Assembly (NCBI RefSeq): GCF_900099815.1 | Contig: NZ_FNCW01000014.1 | Span: 1 to 52,292 of the forward strand | Length of the DNA stretch: 52,292 nt | Source: Psychroflexus sediminis | Lineage (GTDB): Bacteria > Bacteroidota > Bacteroidia > Flavobacteriales > Flavobacteriaceae | Direction of reading: 5' to 3' | Part shown: one piece after another, positions 10,250-19,149 of the stretch | Layout: every line of letters starts with the position of its first letter | Position numbering within the stretch: the stretch's first letter is position 1 | Program-made: the position numbers and the translations under genes | The notes under the pieces: model-generated | Seen by the model: the letters and a program-made list of their open reading frames with translations, nothing else | Told to the model about the DNA's origin: nothing | The model's database searches: none

Positions 10250-10687
10250 ATGTACGAAGTTATTCAGATTGTTCACTCCTATTGGGCTTATTTGGTCGTT
10301 TTAGTCCTTGTATTAGCGACTTTTAATGCGATTATCAAAACCCTGGGCAAAAAATCATTTGGCCCGCAAGACTTTAGAATTTCACTGTTTACGCTTATTG
10401 TTTCGCATCTACAATTGCTTATTGGTCTTGTCTTATATTTCGTAAGCCCTTATTTCAGTGCCTTTTCAGAAGTTGGTATGAAAGGCGTCATGCAGGACAG
10501 CACTTTGAGATTATACCTTGTGGAGCACCCATTAACGATGATAATAACGATTGTCCTCATCACCGTAGGCTACAGCAAGCACAAAAAGAAACTGGCGTCC
10601 AATAAGAAGTTTAGAACCATCGCTATTTTTTATGCCCTGGCCTTACTGCTTATGCTTTCAAGGATTCCCTGGAAGGCCTGGTTTTAA
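10250..10687 (+). CDS. Four-helix inner-membrane protein, unknown function
   Basis: The 145-residue protein has four predicted membrane helices, at about 10-30, 45-66, 92-108 and 122-140. Conserved-looking histidines lie inside or near helices 1, 2 and 3 (VHSYW, SHLQ, EHPLT), which could bind heme. Similar flavobacterial proteins are often labelled cytochrome b-like, but I see no definite heme motif. It follows the thioesterase by 5 bases in an apparent operon. The assignment stays open. Confidence 0.72.
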   Translation: MYEVIQIVHSYWAYLVVLVLVLATFNAIIKTLGKKSFGPQDFRISLFTLIVSHLQLLIGLVLYFVSPYFSAFSEVGMKGVMQDSTLRLYLVEHPLTMIITIVLITVGYSKHKKKLASNKKFRTIAIFYALALLLMLSRIPWKAWF

Positions 10688-10851
10688 TATAAGCATATCA
10701 TAACAGGCTTAAGACGTAAAGCTCCCGGAAGCACTTTCAGGGAACTTAACCTGACTTTGGATGCGTATGCACCTGAATTAAAACGCTGAAGTTTGTTTAT
10801 GAAATCCCATATAATTTCCTTTCCTAAGTCACTGAGACAGGATTCAACCAT

Positions 10852-10885
10852 AAAAAAGCCCTTTAAAATTAATTAAAGGGCTTAT
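10852..10885 (-). terminator. rplU-rpmA terminator
   Basis: On the minus strand, AAGCCCTTTA, an eight-base loop, TAAAGGGCTT and then a T-run. It lies about 20 bases beyond the rpmA stop. Confidence 0.85.
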
Positions 10886-10906
10886 TGTATATTAGAAGTT
10901 AATTGC

Positions 10907-11167
10907 TTAAGCTTCAAATGGAGTGACATAGACAAAAGACTTATCATCTTTTGTTTTCTTAAAATGTACGGTTCCATCCACTTTAGCGTGTAATGTATGA
11001 TCCTTTCCAGCATATACATTCTCGCCTGGCTTGTGAGCAGTTCCTCTTTGTCTCACGATGATATTTCCGGCAACAGCAGCCTGTCCGCCAAAAATTTTAA
11101 CGCCAAGACGTTTTGATTCTGATTCTCTTCCGTTTTTTGAACTTCCAACACCTTTCTTATGTGCCAT
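10907..11167 (-). CDS. rpmA: 50S ribosomal protein L27
   Basis: The 86-residue protein has the L27 signature [29 protein letters not shown] and [12 protein letters not shown]-like residues ([19 protein letters not shown]). L27 reaches toward the peptidyl-transferase centre and helps place the P-site tRNA. The N-terminus begins directly with MAHKKG, with no Firmicutes-type cleavable extension. It follows rplU by 23 bases on the same strand and is ended by a terminator. Confidence 0.97.
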   Translation of the reverse strand: MAHKKGVGSSKNGRESESKRLGVKIFGGQAAVAGNIIVRQRGTAHKPGENVYAGKDHTLHAKVDGTVHFKKTKDDKSFVYVTPFEA

Positions 11168-11190
11168 GATGTTTAGTTTTTGTAATTATG

Positions 11191-11688
11191 TTACTTACTT
11201 AATAATTCGATCAATTCAGCTTTTTTCAAAGCAGAGTATCCTTCCAAGCCTCTTTCTTTGGCCATTTCTTTAAGCTCAGCCACAGTGTGCTTGCTCAAGT
11301 CAGTTGTTTCTTCTTTATTAGCTTCTTTGGTTTCTTCTTTTTTCTTAGAAGTGGAAGCAGATTTTGAAGAACCTCCGGAAACAGAGATGTCTCCAATTTG
11401 GAGTTCAGTAAGGTACTGGCGGTGACCATTTTTCTTACGGTATCCTTTTCTTCTTTTCTTTTTAAAGACAATAACCTTGTCTCCTTTCAGGTGCTTAACG
11501 ACTTTTGCGCTAATGGAAGCACCGTCTATAGCCGGGGCGCCTAGAGTAATGTTGTCTCCGTCTGCATGTAAAAGAACTTTGTCAAAAGATACATCAGCAC
11601 CTTCCTCTTCTTTTAAACGGTGAACAAACACTTTCTGGTCTTTCGCAACTTTAAATTGCTGCCCTGCTATCTCTACAATTGCATACAT
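11191..11688 (-). CDS. rplU: 50S ribosomal protein L21 with C-terminal Rho-N/SAP-like tail
   Basis: Residues 1-102 are ordinary L21 ([47 protein letters not shown]), which binds 23S rRNA. A Ser/Lys/Glu-rich linker (about 103-130) then leads to a last 35 residues, [30 protein letters not shown], which look like the helix-extended-loop-helix Rho N-terminal/SAP nucleic-acid-binding fold. Total length is 165, against about 103 in most bacteria. The tail is known from annotated Bacteroidota L21 proteins; its role is not known to me. Confidence 0.94.
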   Translation of the reverse strand: MYAIVEIAGQQFKVAKDQKVFVHRLKEEEGADVSFDKVLLHADGDNITLGAPAIDGASISAKVVKHLKGDKVIVFKKKRRKGYRKKNGHRQYLTELQIGDISVSGGSSKSASTSKKKEETKEANKEETTDLSKHTVAELKEMAKERGLEGYSALKKAELIELLSK

Positions 11689-11723
11689 AGTGTTTAGTTA
11701 TTTAATTTTTACTAAATAGTTTG

Positions 11724-11754
11724 CAAATATAGTACTTTAAAAATAAAAGGGCAA
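11724..11754 (-). promoter_or_regulatory. Promoter of rplU-rpmA
   Basis: On the minus strand, TTG (11752-11754), 20 bases, TATATTTG (11724-11731). A good Bacteroidota consensus, giving a leader of about 30 bases. Confidence 0.75.
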
Positions 11755-11774
11755 TTTAAATTGAAATGAAAATA

Positions 11775-12215
11775 CTAACCTTTCAAACTGCGTTTTAGCA
11801 GCTGCATGAAGGAGAGAGTCAGGACTATGGTCGTAGCAAAACCACCAAGTAAAACGGTGAAACTAAATATTCCAACACCCACTGTATAGGACTTAGAGAA
11901 GTTTTCTGCGATTTTACTCATGAAATCGGGATCGACTTCTGTCACATAGACTGCCATAAAAATGGTAAAGAGGATAGTAGCCAGAAAACCGGTCACTATT
12001 CCGGCCTGAAAGCCTTTTGTGTAGGTATAATCCTCTTTTAATTCAATTCGCTTATATCTTATGGCTTCATAGATGGCAAAACCGGTAATAACCCCATTAA
12101 ATAAACTAAATAATGGATTGGTATGCAGTCCAAATAAGGACAAAACCAAAAAGTATGCTATTAAAGAGGAAGCTAATGCTATTCCAAATCTTACAGAAAG
12201 TACAAATCGACTCAT
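11775..12215 (-). CDS. DUF4199-type membrane protein
   Basis: The 146-residue integral membrane protein has about four helices, at roughly 6-28, 33-50, 68-92 and 112-138. The motif KGFQAGIVTGFLATILFTIFMAVYVTEVDPDF fits the DUF4199 family, common in Bacteroidota and of unknown function. It stands alone, between the ribosomal operon and the M16 pair. A possible promoter, TTA-N19-TAAATTTA, lies just upstream on the minus strand. Confidence 0.75.
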   Translation of the reverse strand: MSRFVLSVRFGIALASSLIAYFLVLSLFGLHTNPLFSLFNGVITGFAIYEAIRYKRIELKEDYTYTKGFQAGIVTGFLATILFTIFMAVYVTEVDPDFMSKIAENFSKSYTVGVGIFSFTVLLGGFATTIVLTLSFMQLLKRSLKG

Positions 12216-12378
12216 GGGTTAAATTTATTTGCTAATATATCAAAATTAAGAATGGATAAGAATTTTCAACGTGAATTAATAAACTCTTAAGGATTACAAA
12301 AATATAAAATGGATTGAATTTTTTTTGTAACAAATCATATACTTTTAGACCTATATGATATAACCAAAAACAAAAAAA

Positions 12379-13692
12379 ATGACTAAGACTATTATGTTAT
12401 CTGTTTTTGTATTTTTTATCACGCTGGCGCAGGCCCAGAAGGTGGAATTTACAGAATACGACCTGGACAACGGTTTGCATGTGATCCTGCATCAGGATAA
12501 CACAGCTCCTGTTGTAATCACCTCTGTTATGTATAATGTGGGTGGAAAGGATGGCCCTAGAGATCGTACCGGCTTCGCTCACTTCTTTGAACATTTGTTA
12601 TTTGAAGGCTCAGAAAATATAGGAAGAGGTGAGTTCATGAAAATAATTCCTGCTAACGGAGGTACGTTTAATGCAAATACTTCTCAGGACAGGACCTATT
12701 ATTATGAAATCTTCCCGTCCAATAAGCTGGAACTGGGACTATGGCTAGAGTCTGAACGCATGCTCCATCCAGTAATTGATGAACAGGGAGTAGAGACTCA
12801 AAATGAGGTTGTAAAAGAAGAAAAGCGACAAAGCTACGATAGACCTTATGGTAAATTTTTAGAGGTTGTAGGCGAAAATCTTTTCACAGTTCATCCCTAT
12901 AAGGATACGAATATTGGAGAAATGGAGCACTTAGATGCGGCAACTTTAGAAGAATTTAATGCGTATTTCAACAAATATTATGGTCCTAACAATGCTGTTC
13001 TGATTGTTGCTGGAGACATAGACAAAGAGGAGACCATGAAAATGGTTAAAGCATACTTTGGTGAAGTTAAGCCTCGTCCTGAAGTGATAAGAGATTTCCC
13101 TGAAGAAGAGCCTATAACGTCTACTAAAAGGGTGAAAGCTTACGATGCAAATATCCAGATCCCCGCAATCATTGCTGCCTATAGATTACCTGGACAGGCA
13201 ACCCGTGATGCTTTTGTATTAGACATGATTTCAACTTATTTAAGCGGAGGAAAGAGTTCTGTTTTGTACAAAAAATTAGTTGATGAACAAAAGATGGCTT
13301 TACAAGCTCAGGCTGTCAACCTAGGTCAGGTAGATTATAATATTTTTGCTTTGTTAGCTCTGCCCTTAGGCGATGTTTCTTTGGATACTCTTTTAGAAGA
13401 AATAGATGAAGAGATTCTTAAAATGCAAACTGAATTAATTTCAGAAAGAGATTACCAGAAATTATTAAACCAATTTGAAAGCAGATTCGTAAGTTCTAAC
13501 TCTAGTGTTGCAGGGATAGCCAGTTCTTTGGCTACATATTACTTGTTGTATGAGGATGTGGATCTGATCAACACTCAATTGGAACTTTACCGATCTATAA
13601 CAAGAGAGGAAATTAGAGACGTTGCTAAGAAGTATTTAAGCCCTAATCAAAGGGTAGAAATCGAGTATTTACCAAAAAAAGAAGATAACTAA
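12379..13692 (+). CDS. M16-family zinc metallopeptidase, catalytic subunit
   Basis: The 437-residue product has a signal peptide (residues 1-20, cleaved near AQAQ) and the inverted zinc motif HFFEH (68-72). The third zinc ligand should be a glutamate in NEVVKEE (142-148). It degrades peptides in the periplasm. The next gene starts 1 base after its stop and encodes a homologue without the zinc motif. Such active/inactive pairs form heterodimers in this family, as with mitochondrial processing peptidase. Confidence 0.92.
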   Translation: MTKTIMLSVFVFFITLAQAQKVEFTEYDLDNGLHVILHQDNTAPVVITSVMYNVGGKDGPRDRTGFAHFFEHLLFEGSENIGRGEFMKIIPANGGTFNANTSQDRTYYYEIFPSNKLELGLWLESERMLHPVIDEQGVETQNEVVKEEKRQSYDRPYGKFLEVVGENLFTVHPYKDTNIGEMEHLDAATLEEFNAYFNKYYGPNNAVLIVAGDIDKEETMKMVKAYFGEVKPRPEVIRDFPEEEPITSTKRVKAYDANIQIPAIIAAYRLPGQATRDAFVLDMISTYLSGGKSSVLYKKLVDEQKMALQAQAVNLGQVDYNIFALLALPLGDVSLDTLLEEIDEEILKMQTELISERDYQKLLNQFESRFVSSNSSVAGIASSLATYYLLYEDVDLINTQLELYRSITREEIRDVAKKYLSPNQRVEIEYLPKKEDN

Positions 13693-13693
13693 G

Positions 13694-15760
13694 ATGAAAA
13701 CAATAAGCATAAAATTAGTAGCTTTTATAGGTGTTGCTTTGATTGCATTTGGAGTCAACGCTCAAATAGATAGATCTCAAATGCCTGAAGCTGGCCCTGA
13801 ACCCAAAATCAATCTTGAAAAGCCAAAGGAATTTAAATTAAAGAACGGAATCACCCTTATGGTGGTTGAAAATAATAAGTTACCTCGCGTTTCTTATCAA
13901 TTGAGAATCGACAATTTGCCTTACAAGGAAGGAGATAAAGCAGGTGTTGCAAGTTTATTATCTGCAATGCTCGGTAATGGAACCACTTCGATTTCTAAAG
14001 ATGATTTCAACGAAGAAGTTGACTTTTTAGGAGCTAGCATAAGCTTTGGTTCAAGTGGAGCCTTTGGAAGTGGATTGGCGAAATACTCAGATCGCATTGT
14101 CGAGTTGATGGCAGATGCTACAATCAATCCTTTATTGGTTGAAGAAGAATTTGAAAAGGAGAAAGAAAAACTGATCGAAAATTTAAAGTCAAGCGAAAAA
14201 AGCTTAGATGCTGTTTCCGGAAGAGTTGTAAGCGCTTTGGCTTATGGCAAGGATCACGTTTATGGAGAGTATTTAACAGAAGAAACGGTCAACAATGTTA
14301 CTTTTCAAGATGTGAAAGATCTTTATCAGGTGCGTTTTGCTCCCAACGATGCTTATATTGTTGTCGTAGGAGATATTGATCCAAAAGCTGCAAAAAAACA
14401 AATAAAAAAGTTTTTCGGGGATTGGGAAAAGCAGGATTTACCAAACATAACTGAACCGAAATTGACAGAGAATGTATCGACTACTCAAATCAATTTTATC
14501 GATATGCCAAACGCCTCTCAAACGGACATTACAGTAACAAATAATGTTGACTTGAAGCAGAACGACGAAGATTATTTTGCTGCATTGATGGCAAATAACA
14601 TTCTTGGAGGAGGTGGTGAAGGCTACCTGTTCAAAAATCTTCGTGAAGACAAAGGCTATACTTATGGAGCTTATTCAAGTTTAGGGTCAAACCGATATGG
14701 TGTCTCTAGATTCAATGCTTCTGCTAAGGTAAGAAATGCCGTTGCGGATAGTGCAGTGGTTGAGTTCGTTAAAGAAATAAAACGAATTAGAACAGAGCCA
14801 GTTGATGCGCAAACTTTAGAAAACGCTAAAGCGAAGTATGTTGGAAATTTTGTAATGGCATTGGAGCGTCCTCAAACCATTGCAAACTATGCGCTTAGTA
14901 TAAAGCTCAATAATTTACCACAGGATTTTTATGAAAATTATCTTGATAATATCAATAAGGTGTCTGCTGAGGATGTTAAGGCAGTTTCCCAAAAGTATTT
15001 TAAGATTGATAATGCTAGAATAGTCATGGTGGGTAAAGGAAGTGAGGTTGTAGATAAGCTTGATAGATTGAACCTTCCTGTAAATTATTTTGATCAATAT
15101 GCGAATCCGATTGACAAACCTGAGTTTAAAAAAGAACTGCCGGAAGGGGTTACAGTGGCAACTGTGTATGAGGATTATATCACTGCTGTAGGTGGAGAAG
15201 AGGCGATTTCTAAAGTCAATTCCATGATGATGAAAGGGAATGCAAGTGTTCAGGGGATGACTTTATCTTTTATAAGTAAAGCGGCTAAAGGCGGAAAATC
15301 TCTCACTATGATCGAAATGAATGGAATGACGCTTAGCAAGCAGGTTTTTGATGGCGAAAAAGGCTATGCTGCTGGTCAGGGTCAGAGAATAGATTTAAAC
15401 GAGCAGCAGGTGAAAGACTCTAAAGCAAGCTCTGGTCTCTTTCCTGAATTAAGTGTGTCAGAAAACGCAGAACTTAAGGGGATTGAGTCAGTAAATGGCG
15501 AAGAGGCTTATGTTGTTCAGCTTACAGATAATGTAAGAGAATTCTACAGTGTAGATTCTGGCTTGAAACTGGCCACTGAAACTACAGCAGAACAAATGGG
15601 ACAAAAAATGGTATCCACGATTTCATACCTGGATTATACAGATAAAAACGGAATCTTGATTCCCATGACCTTAAGTCAAAATTTTGGTCCACAAACTGTC
15701 GATATCAAAATAGAAGAAGTAAAATTTAACGAAGGCGTTACCGATGCCGATTTCGAATAA
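13694..15760 (+). CDS. M16-family peptidase, non-catalytic partner with C-terminal extension
   Basis: The 688-residue product has a signal peptide (about 1-23). The position of HxxEH is occupied by VASLLSAMLGNGT, so zinc binding is lost. It keeps the substrate-binding R/Y segment NLREDKGYTYGAYSSLGSNRYGVSRF near residue 310. After the two M16 half-domains (to about 465) comes an additional roughly 190-residue domain, starting PEGVTVATVYEDYITAVGGEEAISKV and rich in beta-strands, resembling lipoprotein-carrier-like folds seen in Bacteroidota M16 partners. It should pair with the upstream gene product. Confidence 0.9.
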   Translation: MKTISIKLVAFIGVALIAFGVNAQIDRSQMPEAGPEPKINLEKPKEFKLKNGITLMVVENNKLPRVSYQLRIDNLPYKEGDKAGVASLLSAMLGNGTTSISKDDFNEEVDFLGASISFGSSGAFGSGLAKYSDRIVELMADATINPLLVEEEFEKEKEKLIENLKSSEKSLDAVSGRVVSALAYGKDHVYGEYLTEETVNNVTFQDVKDLYQVRFAPNDAYIVVVGDIDPKAAKKQIKKFFGDWEKQDLPNITEPKLTENVSTTQINFIDMPNASQTDITVTNNVDLKQNDEDYFAALMANNILGGGGEGYLFKNLREDKGYTYGAYSSLGSNRYGVSRFNASAKVRNAVADSAVVEFVKEIKRIRTEPVDAQTLENAKAKYVGNFVMALERPQTIANYALSIKLNNLPQDFYENYLDNINKVSAEDVKAVSQKYFKIDNARIVMVGKGSEVVDKLDRLNLPVNYFDQYANPIDKPEFKKELPEGVTVATVYEDYITAVGGEEAISKVNSMMMKGNASVQGMTLSFISKAAKGGKSLTMIEMNGMTLSKQVFDGEKGYAAGQGQRIDLNEQQVKDSKASSGLFPELSVSENAELKGIESVNGEEAYVVQLTDNVREFYSVDSGLKLATETTAEQMGQKMVSTISYLDYTDKNGILIPMTLSQNFGPQTVDIKIEEVKFNEGVTDADFE

Positions 15761-15781
15761 GTTTTAGTGTTTATGATTCTT

Positions 15782-15811
15782 AAATCCCGCTGAATGGCGG
15801 GATTTTTTTTG
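15782..15811 (+). terminator. M16 operon terminator
   Basis: AATCCCGC, a five-base loop, GCGGGATT, then an eight-T run, 22 bases after the stop. Confidence 0.88.
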
Positions 15812-15916
15812 TTTTAGGTAAAAAAACAGTCAGGCCCCGGTTTTTTTGAATAATTAATCATTTAGAAAAGTTTGCATAAGCGTATTATTGCAGACGTACA
15901 GTCTAAATAAAACAGC

Positions 15917-17107
15917 ATGCGCTTCAAAGATTTACCCCAGCTTTTAGTATTGGTTTTGCTCATGGTTCAATGCAAAAATCCAAGTGCATCAGACCAGCAG
16001 TCAGAAGTCATGTTTGCGACCTTCAACGTCAGTATGGAATCTGAAAATTATTTAGGCCGATATGCCGATGGTGTGTCTTCTCAGGTGCTAATCGATAAAC
16101 TGGCCGGGGGAACGAGTCCACATATAAAAAATATTGCCAAAATCATACAGACCCAAAGGCCGGATGTAATTCTGCTCAATGAATTTGACTATATCGAAAA
16201 TCCTGAGCAGGGAGTAGAGCAATTCATCAAGGCTTATCTTAAAGTGCCTCAGGGAGAAGCACAAGCGATCGACTATCCTTATTATTACTATGCTGCCTCC
16301 AACACCGGAATAGAAACGCCGTTCGATCTTAACGGAGACGGCAAATTTGAAGGCAGTGCCAACGATGCCTTTGGTTATGGACGATATCCTGGACATTATG
16401 GGATGGTACTGCTATCAAAATACCCCATCGACAAAGCGAATATCCGCACCTTTCAGAAGTTTAAGTGGAAGGATATGCCCGGTTATCTGGTAACCCAAAC
16501 GGCTGACGGGAATAATTTTTATAGCGATGAAGCCTGGGATGCTTTCAGGTTGTCTTCCAAATCGCACTGGGATGTGCCTGTAAAATTTGGTGATCAAACC
16601 ATACATGTATTGGCAAGTCATCCTACTCCACCAGGTTTCGATGCTGAGGAAGATAGAAATGGCAAGAGAAATCACGATGAGATAAGATTCTGGAAAGACT
16701 ATATCGATAAAACCCAGGGCGCTTATATTTATGATGATAAGGGTGAAACCGGTCCCCTGGGGTCAGAGGCCTTCGTCATTATGGGAGATTTGAACGCTTC
16801 ACCTTATGAAGGTAACGCCAGGACCGAAGGCATCAGCGATTTACTGAATCATCCTAGGGTGAATAATGAGTTTACCCCTTCCAGCAAAGGCGGTGAATCC
16901 TTAAGCCCTGATAATCCCTATGGAAAATACCACACGGCTTTTTGGAAATTGAGAGCCGACTATGTCCTGCCTTCCAAAGATTTGAATGTGGTCGATCATG
17001 GTGTATTCTGGCCGGTAGAAGGCGAAGCTTTGCATGAATTGATGCTGGATAGGGAATCCAGCTCCGATCATAGACTGGTCTGGGTTGAGGTCAAGCTCGA
17101 AGACTAG
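15917..17107 (+). CDS. Endonuclease/exonuclease/phosphatase-family lipoprotein
   Basis: The 396-residue product starts with a lipoprotein signal ending LMVQC (Cys19). The EEP fold is clear: ATFNVSMESENY with the first-strand Asn, LLNEFDYIE with the metal-binding Glu, MGDLNASPYEGN with the catalytic Asp and Asn, and SSDHRLVWVEV with the terminal Asp-His. Substrates of such exported enzymes include phosphodiesters and nucleic acids; the actual one is unknown. The gene is monocistronic, with a terminator before it and a repeat-rich spacer after it. Confidence 0.87.
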   Translation: MRFKDLPQLLVLVLLMVQCKNPSASDQQSEVMFATFNVSMESENYLGRYADGVSSQVLIDKLAGGTSPHIKNIAKIIQTQRPDVILLNEFDYIENPEQGVEQFIKAYLKVPQGEAQAIDYPYYYYAASNTGIETPFDLNGDGKFEGSANDAFGYGRYPGHYGMVLLSKYPIDKANIRTFQKFKWKDMPGYLVTQTADGNNFYSDEAWDAFRLSSKSHWDVPVKFGDQTIHVLASHPTPPGFDAEEDRNGKRNHDEIRFWKDYIDKTQGAYIYDDKGETGPLGSEAFVIMGDLNASPYEGNARTEGISDLLNHPRVNNEFTPSSKGGESLSPDNPYGKYHTAFWKLRADYVLPSKDLNVVDHGVFWPVEGEALHELMLDRESSSDHRLVWVEVKLED

Positions 17108-17113
17108 TTTTTC

Positions 17114-17163
17114 ATTTCAACACCTTCAAGGCTTTTACGATGACACTTTCTACACAGGTTTTG
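17114..17163 (-). pseudogene. Duplicated 3' end of hemD (remnant)
   Basis: On the minus strand this reads CVESVIVKALKVLK followed by a stop, matching the true HemD end SIESVIVKAVKVLK-stop at 17559-17600. About 41 of 46 bases are identical. It is displaced about 450 bases downstream of the present hemD end. An insertion that supplied a new 3' end to hemD would explain it. Confidence 0.8.
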
Positions 17164-17281
17164 GTGGATAAACAAAGTTATGCTTGCCCGGCGAGGGAAT
17201 AGTCAGGGTGTAACTTAAGACATAACAAGGTTAGCTTACTGTTAGCTCTATAGCATGATTTGGTGTGGGCATTCATATTTT

Positions 17282-17347
17282 GTACCTAAAGGCACAAGGT
17301 GGTGCCGGTGGCTTTCTCTATTACCTATATAAAGTCTCTAAAGAGAC
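17282..17347 (-). repeat. Palindromic repeat unit A (REP-like)
   Basis: Two short hairpins of the pattern GTNYC-4-GRNAC: 17282-17295 and 17334-17347, spaced 52 bases start to start. Read on the minus strand, the order and flanking bases resemble unit B at 17458-17522. Confidence 0.65.
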
Positions 17348-17457
17348 AAGTCAATCAAAGCGCTCTCTCTTAGTTAAGGTTTGAAAATGAGTTTTGAGCC
17401 TTTTTCGCCAGGCATATGTTAAGTCACGAACTCCATAAAACTAGTAACTACTAACCT

Positions 17458-17522
17458 GTCCCGTTAGGGACTATATTTTGGTAAACCCTAATACGAAACA
17501 GGCTCAGCGTGCCGTCAGGTAC
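17458..17522 (+). repeat. Palindromic repeat unit B (REP-like), inverted relative to unit A
   Basis: Hairpins GTCCC-GTTA-GGGAC (17458-17471) and GTGCC-GTCA-GGTAC (17509-17522), spaced 51 bases. Each is followed by an ATAT-rich tail, as in the reversed unit A. An inverted pair of this kind resembles repeats mobilised by Y1 (RAYT) transposases; none is encoded here. Confidence 0.65.
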
Positions 17523-17558
17523 GCTATATGGTTTGGGATAAAGCTAAAAGAAAAAAGT

Positions 17559-18206
17559 TTACTTCAACACCTTCACCGCTTTCACGATGACACTTTCTAT
17601 ACTGGTTTTACTCGACACAAAAACAGATTCAGAATACAATCCGGCCTGCCTGGCCGTCGTGGGCCCGATGCAAATCAGTTTGGATGTTGAAGCCGGATTT
17701 GCTTCAAAAAAGCTGTCCACTCCGGAAGGACTGAAGCACAGCACGGCATCAAATGTTCGGTTGAAGGATTTAGGGGTTTTGATGGTTTCGTAAACGAAAA
17801 TCTCTGTGAGACTGACTTTTGCTTTTTTAAGGGCTTCAGAAAGCTCAGGTCTTCGCTGCCGGCTTCCAAAAAAGGTAAAAGCCTGATCGGCATAGCTTTC
17901 GATGATGGCGTCAGCTAAGGCCTTCCCATGTTCAGCGATGAGTTCGACTTCAAATCCCAGGGATTTCAATTTTAAAGCGGTGTTTTCACCCACACAAAAG
18001 CAGGTTTTGATTTTGAAATCCCGGATTAATTCAACTGTTGTCTGACTGGTGATAATGGCATTTGGGTAAGGTGCTTCGGATACGGAGGCCGGCAATTCTA
18101 AGGCTTGTGTCTTTATAAAATTGTATTCGGTAAGACTAAGGTCCGCGTTGAGGAGCAGGTTTTTCTGAGCGGGTGAAAGCCGTTTTGTAGAAAGGACAGA
18201 AGACAT
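17559..18206 (-). CDS. hemD: Uroporphyrinogen-III synthase
   Basis: It inverts ring D and closes hydroxymethylbilane to uroporphyrinogen III. The 215-residue product shows the weakly conserved family pattern: SSVLSTKRLSPAQKNLL at the start, CVGENTALKLKSLGF in the middle, and CFSPSGVDSFFEANP plus CIGPTTARQAG toward the end. The gene begins 1 base after hemC. Its last 14 codons are duplicated at 17114-17163. Confidence 0.88.
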   Translation of the reverse strand: MSSVLSTKRLSPAQKNLLLNADLSLTEYNFIKTQALELPASVSEAPYPNAIITSQTTVELIRDFKIKTCFCVGENTALKLKSLGFEVELIAEHGKALADAIIESYADQAFTFFGSRQRRPELSEALKKAKVSLTEIFVYETIKTPKSFNRTFDAVLCFSPSGVDSFFEANPASTSKLICIGPTTARQAGLYSESVFVSSKTSIESVIVKAVKVLK

Positions 18207-18207
18207 C

Positions 18208-19116
18208 TTACAGTATTTTCCGCAGTTCTTTCATCAGTCGATCACCCCCCTGTCTCAAAACCAGTTCAGCGCAGCGTTTACCAAAACCATCTGCCTGGTC
18301 TAAAGCTGTGGATTCTTCGATGATGTAGCTTTCGGTTCCATCCAGACCAAACAGTCCGGCTTTTAGTTTCAGTTCATCACCGTCAATACTAGCTAGGGCG
18401 CCAATAGGAGCTGTGCAGCCCCCTTCTAAAGTTCTAAGGAACTCTCGCTCAACTTTTACAGCCAGAGCGGTTTCAGCGTGATTTATAGGACGCAAAGCCT
18501 CTTTACAAATCGTATTTGAATCCAAAGTTACAACCAGCATCGCCCCCTGGGCAGCTGCAGGAATCATCCAGTCGAGTTCGGTGTGGTTGTCCGGTTTTAA
18601 ATCGATGCGCTCAAGTCCAGCTGCAGCAAATATGGCTCCAGCCCAGTCGCTGTCCTCCAGCTTTTGCAGACGGGTGTTGACGTTTCCTCGCAAGTTGACG
18701 ACCTCATGATTTGGATATTTTCGCAGCCACTGGGCTTTGCGTCTCAAGCTTCCCGTGGCAATCGTTTCTTTTGAAGAAAAATGCTCAACACCTTTATGAA
18801 TAAGGATGTCACTTGTGTTGGCTCTTGGTAAAACAGCCGCTTGCACAACGCCTATTGGCAATCTTGTAGGCACGTCTTTCATGGAATGCACGGCAATATC
18901 AATTTCTTCTTTGATGAGGGCCACATCCAGGGTTTTGGTAAAAATCCCAGTGATGCCCATTTCGTAAAGCGGTTGTTCGAGATTGAGATCTCCGGTAGAT
19001 TTGACGGGTTTAAGAATGGGAGTATAGCCTTCGCGTTCCAGGAGTGATTTTACTTGGTGTGCCTGCCATAAGGCCAACTCACTATCACGAGTTCCTATCC
19101 GTATAGTTTTTGACAT
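18208..19116 (-). CDS. hemC: Porphobilinogen deaminase (hydroxymethylbilane synthase)
   Basis: It condenses four porphobilinogens to hydroxymethylbilane. The 302-residue product has IRIGTRDSELALWQA at the N-terminus, HSMKDVPT (residues 77-84) with the catalytic aspartate, ATGSLRRKAQ (120-129), and the dipyrromethane-cofactor cysteine Cys234 in EGGCTAPIG. The gene lies 33 bases after hemA and 1 base before hemD in the tetrapyrrole operon. Confidence 0.97.
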   Translation of the reverse strand: MSKTIRIGTRDSELALWQAHQVKSLLEREGYTPILKPVKSTGDLNLEQPLYEMGITGIFTKTLDVALIKEEIDIAVHSMKDVPTRLPIGVVQAAVLPRANTSDILIHKGVEHFSSKETIATGSLRRKAQWLRKYPNHEVVNLRGNVNTRLQKLEDSDWAGAIFAAAGLERIDLKPDNHTELDWMIPAAAQGAMLVVTLDSNTICKEALRPINHAETALAVKVEREFLRTLEGGCTAPIGALASIDGDELKLKAGLFGLDGTESYIIEESTALDQADGFGKRCAELVLRQGGDRLMKELRKIL

Positions 19117-19149
19117 AAAGAAACAGAGTTATAGGGATGAAAATTAAGG

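Larger units (their letters stand above)
17164..17558. other. Gene-free repeat-bearing insert between the EEP gene and hemD
   Basis: 395 bases with no credible coding frame. It contains the two inverted repeat units described separately and lies between the hemD 3'-end remnant and the real hemD end, so it looks like an inserted segment. Confidence 0.6.

Noticed and set aside
17478-17690. Open frame across the repeat unit and hemD end
   Set aside because: It runs antisense to hemD and through palindromes; no family or promoter.
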